Part shown: one piece after another, positions 5,802-6,838 of the stretch
Position numbering within the stretch: position 1 is the first letter of the stretch
How the letters are laid out: every line of letters begins with the position of its first letter
DNA from: Burkholderiales bacterium
GTDB lineage: Bacteria; Pseudomonadota; Gammaproteobacteria; Burkholderiales; SG8-41
DNA length: 6,838 nucleotides
Assembly (NCBI GenBank): GCA_005800795.1
Contig: SYEN01000573.1
Location: forward strand, 1-6,838
Direction: 5' to 3'
Notes under the pieces: generated by a model
Databases searched by the model: none
What the model was told of the DNA's origin: nothing
What the model saw: the letters and a program-made list of their open reading frames with translations, nothing else
Position numbers and translations under genes: made by a program

Positions 5802-5823
5802 AGCGATAATCGCTACAGATAAA
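5795..5823 (+). promoter_or_regulatory. Candidate promoter of the amidohydrolase gene, with 13-bp palindrome
   Basis: TTGGTT (5795-5800) and GATAAA (5818-5823) are spaced by 17 bp and are fair, not strong, matches to -35 and -10. Between them lies a perfect 13-bp palindrome, AGCGAT-A-ATCGCT (5802-5814), a good place for a repressor. The transcript would begin only about 15 nt before the ATG, so the true start could be elsewhere. Confidence 0.35.
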
Positions 5824-5845
5824 AGATTCAGGGAGCAAAAAAGAC

Positions 5846-6679
5846 ATGCTGATCTGCGATTCACAAGTCCACGTCTGGGGCGCCAACACGCCGCAGCGCC
5901 CCTGGCCCGCCCGTGCGCACGCGCAGCGCGAGGTTCCGCTGGGGCACGACGAACTGCTGCGCGAGATGGATGCTGCGGGCGTCGAACGGCTGGTGATTGT
6001 GCCACCGTCGTGGGAAGGCGACCGCAACGATCTTGCGTTCGCGGCGGTGAAGGCGCACCCGAATCGATTTGCCATCATGGGGCGCTTCAATCCTGAAGCG
6101 CCCGATGCAAAACAAACCATCAAGGGCTGGCGCGATCAGCCGGGCATGCTCAGCATGCGTTTCACGTTTCATATCCCCGTGCTGCAACAGCCACTGCTTG
6201 ACGGCAAATTTGACTGGGTGTGGGCCGAGGCCGAGCAGCAGGGGATTGCGATGATGATTCTTGTGCCGCAGCACATGGTCGCAGCCATCGACAGCGTGGC
6301 CGCGCGCTATCCCAAACTCAAAATCGTGATGGATCACATGGCGCTCACCAGCGGCAAGCCGTTCGACGAAACCTTCCGTGATTTCGACAAGCTGCTGCCG
6401 ATAGCCCAGCGCCCGAATGTGGCAGTCAAGGCCACCGCGCTGCCGTGTTATTCCGCCGAGCCATATCCGTTCACGCGCGTGCAGGCATATGCGCGCAAGG
6501 CGTATGAAGCGTTCGGCGGCAGGCGCACGTTTTGGGGTAGCGACCTGTCGCGCTCGCCGGTGCCCTACCGGCAGCAGATTGATATGTGGCTGAAGGACGC
6601 ACCGTGGCTCAAGGCAGAGGATAAGGAGTGGGTGATGGGGCGCGGGATTTGTGAGTGGTTGGGGTGGAAGCAGTCGTAA
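5846..6679 (+). CDS. Amidohydrolase-family (Amidohydro_2, TIM-barrel) metal hydrolase or decarboxylase
   Basis: This 277-residue protein matches the amidohydrolase-2 group, which includes lactone hydrolases and ACMSD-type non-oxidative decarboxylases. The first strand, LICDSQVHVWG, carries the metal motif as Q7-x-H9 instead of H-x-H. VMDHMAL supplies H164, and FWGSDLSRSP supplies D233, the conserved acid at the end of strand 8. The length is normal and no lesion is visible. GGGAG (5831-5835) lies 10 nt before the ATG. It is divergent from the selenoprotein gene and separated from it by 202 bp with paired promoter-like and operator-like signals, so the two may be co-regulated. A plausible role is ring or lactone opening, or decarboxylation of a pathway intermediate. 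The substrate is unknown. Confidence 0.9.
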   Translation: MLICDSQVHVWGANTPQRPWPARAHAQREVPLGHDELLREMDAAGVERLVIVPPSWEGDRNDLAFAAVKAHPNRFAIMGRFNPEAPDAKQTIKGWRDQPGMLSMRFTFHIPVLQQPLLDGKFDWVWAEAEQQGIAMMILVPQHMVAAIDSVAARYPKLKIVMDHMALTSGKPFDETFRDFDKLLPIAQRPNVAVKATALPCYSAEPYPFTRVQAYARKAYEAFGGRRTFWGSDLSRSPVPYRQQIDMWLKDAPWLKAEDKEWVMGRGICEWLGWKQS

Positions 6680-6699
6680 AATTAATCAATAAAAAAAAA
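6678..6699 (+). repeat. AT-rich 3'-flank motif, copy 3 (AATTAATCAATAAAAA)
   Basis: AAAATTAATCAATAAAAA (6678-6695) begins inside the amidohydrolase TAA stop codon and runs into a run of nine A. It is an 18-base exact inverted copy of 3224-3241. It also lies about 6 bp beyond the stop of the convergent transposase gene, so it could belong to either transcript end or to the insertion-sequence flank. Confidence 0.6.
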
Positions 6700-6704
6700 G
6701 GTAA

Positions 6705-6838
6705 TTAGGGCGAAACGTAACTAAAGTAGATTTTAAGAAAGAGCTTGAATACGTTGTCGTTGCGGTGATTGTAACGGTATTCGATTTCCTTTAAATACAT
6801 CGGGAAATAATACTTCGACACGCCGCGATAGTTGTAAA
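6705..6838 (-). CDS. C-terminal end of an ISXO2-like (IS1595-family) transposase, cut by window edge
   Basis: The minus-strand frame entering from 6838 runs 43 full codons to a TAA at 6705-6707. YNYRGVSKYYFPMYLKEIEY followed by RYNHRND closely fits the C-terminal signature of ISXO2-like DDE transposases, where a block of the form (H/Y)xxVSxxYLxxYLxExxYRYNxR lies near the end after the last catalytic acid. The rest of the protein, including the DDE residues, is outside the window. Its base composition is visibly more AT-rich than the catabolic genes, which fits a mobile element. It converges on the amidohydrolase gene, 25 bp apart. No terminal inverted repeat of the element can be identified here. 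Confidence 0.8.
   Translation of the reverse strand, partial: YNYRGVSKYYFPMYLKEIEYRYNHRNDNVFKLFLKIYFSYVSP

Noticed and set aside
5644..6123. Upstream extension of the selenoprotein frame on the minus strand.
   Set aside because: It overlaps the divergent control region and runs antisense to the amidohydrolase. The ATG at 5643 has a strong AAGGAG site and the extension has no protein-like character.

Overview
The window looks like an accessory, catabolism-type locus from a moderately GC-rich proteobacterium, plausibly a betaproteobacterium. This rests on the gene families, a dispersed ATTCCCGCG-type inverted repeat, a GGGAGAG/GGGGTGAGGG repeat and an IS1595/ISXO2-type transposase end. No rRNA, tRNA or ribosomal-protein gene is present to fix the taxon, so the assignment is an inference.

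Layout. Bases 1-88 hold the 3' end of a plus-strand gene, followed by a clear intrinsic terminator. Bases 143-824 are a decayed region: a REP/MITE-like inverted repeat, a broken class III aminotransferase (frameshift plus apparent internal deletion) and an AT-rich tail. Bases 825-5643 carry five genes on the minus strand, listed here in transcription order: a selenoprotein of the U-G-S-C type, a DinB-like protein, the alpha and beta halves of a thiamine-diphosphate decarboxylase related to sulfopyruvate/phosphonopyruvate decarboxylase, and a Rieske oxygenase alpha subunit. A 202-bp divergent control region separates them from a plus-strand amidohydrolase (5846-6679). The right edge is the C-terminal end of an ISXO2-like transposase on the minus strand.

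The main result is the selenoprotein. Two long minus-strand reading frames, separated only by one in-frame TGA (5320-5322), join into a 581-codon gene (5643 to 3898). The TGA falls exactly in the motif Cys-Sec-Gly-Ser-Cys. It is followed at once by a near-perfect hairpin (5284-5313) with bacterial SECIS geometry: about 17 nt from the UGA to the apical loop, and a G at loop position 2. Conventional gene calling would split this gene or call it a pseudogene.

How the genes may work together (inference). A ThDP 2-oxoacid decarboxylase, a Rieske monooxygenase, a TIM-barrel amidohydrolase and a redox selenoprotein with an unexplained C-terminal domain suggest breakdown of a small organic acid or quaternary-amine-like compound. 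The substrate cannot be read from the sequence. An inverted repeat (CAACCAAnCC / GGnTTGGTTG) lies between two candidate divergent promoters and could let one regulator control both transcription units.
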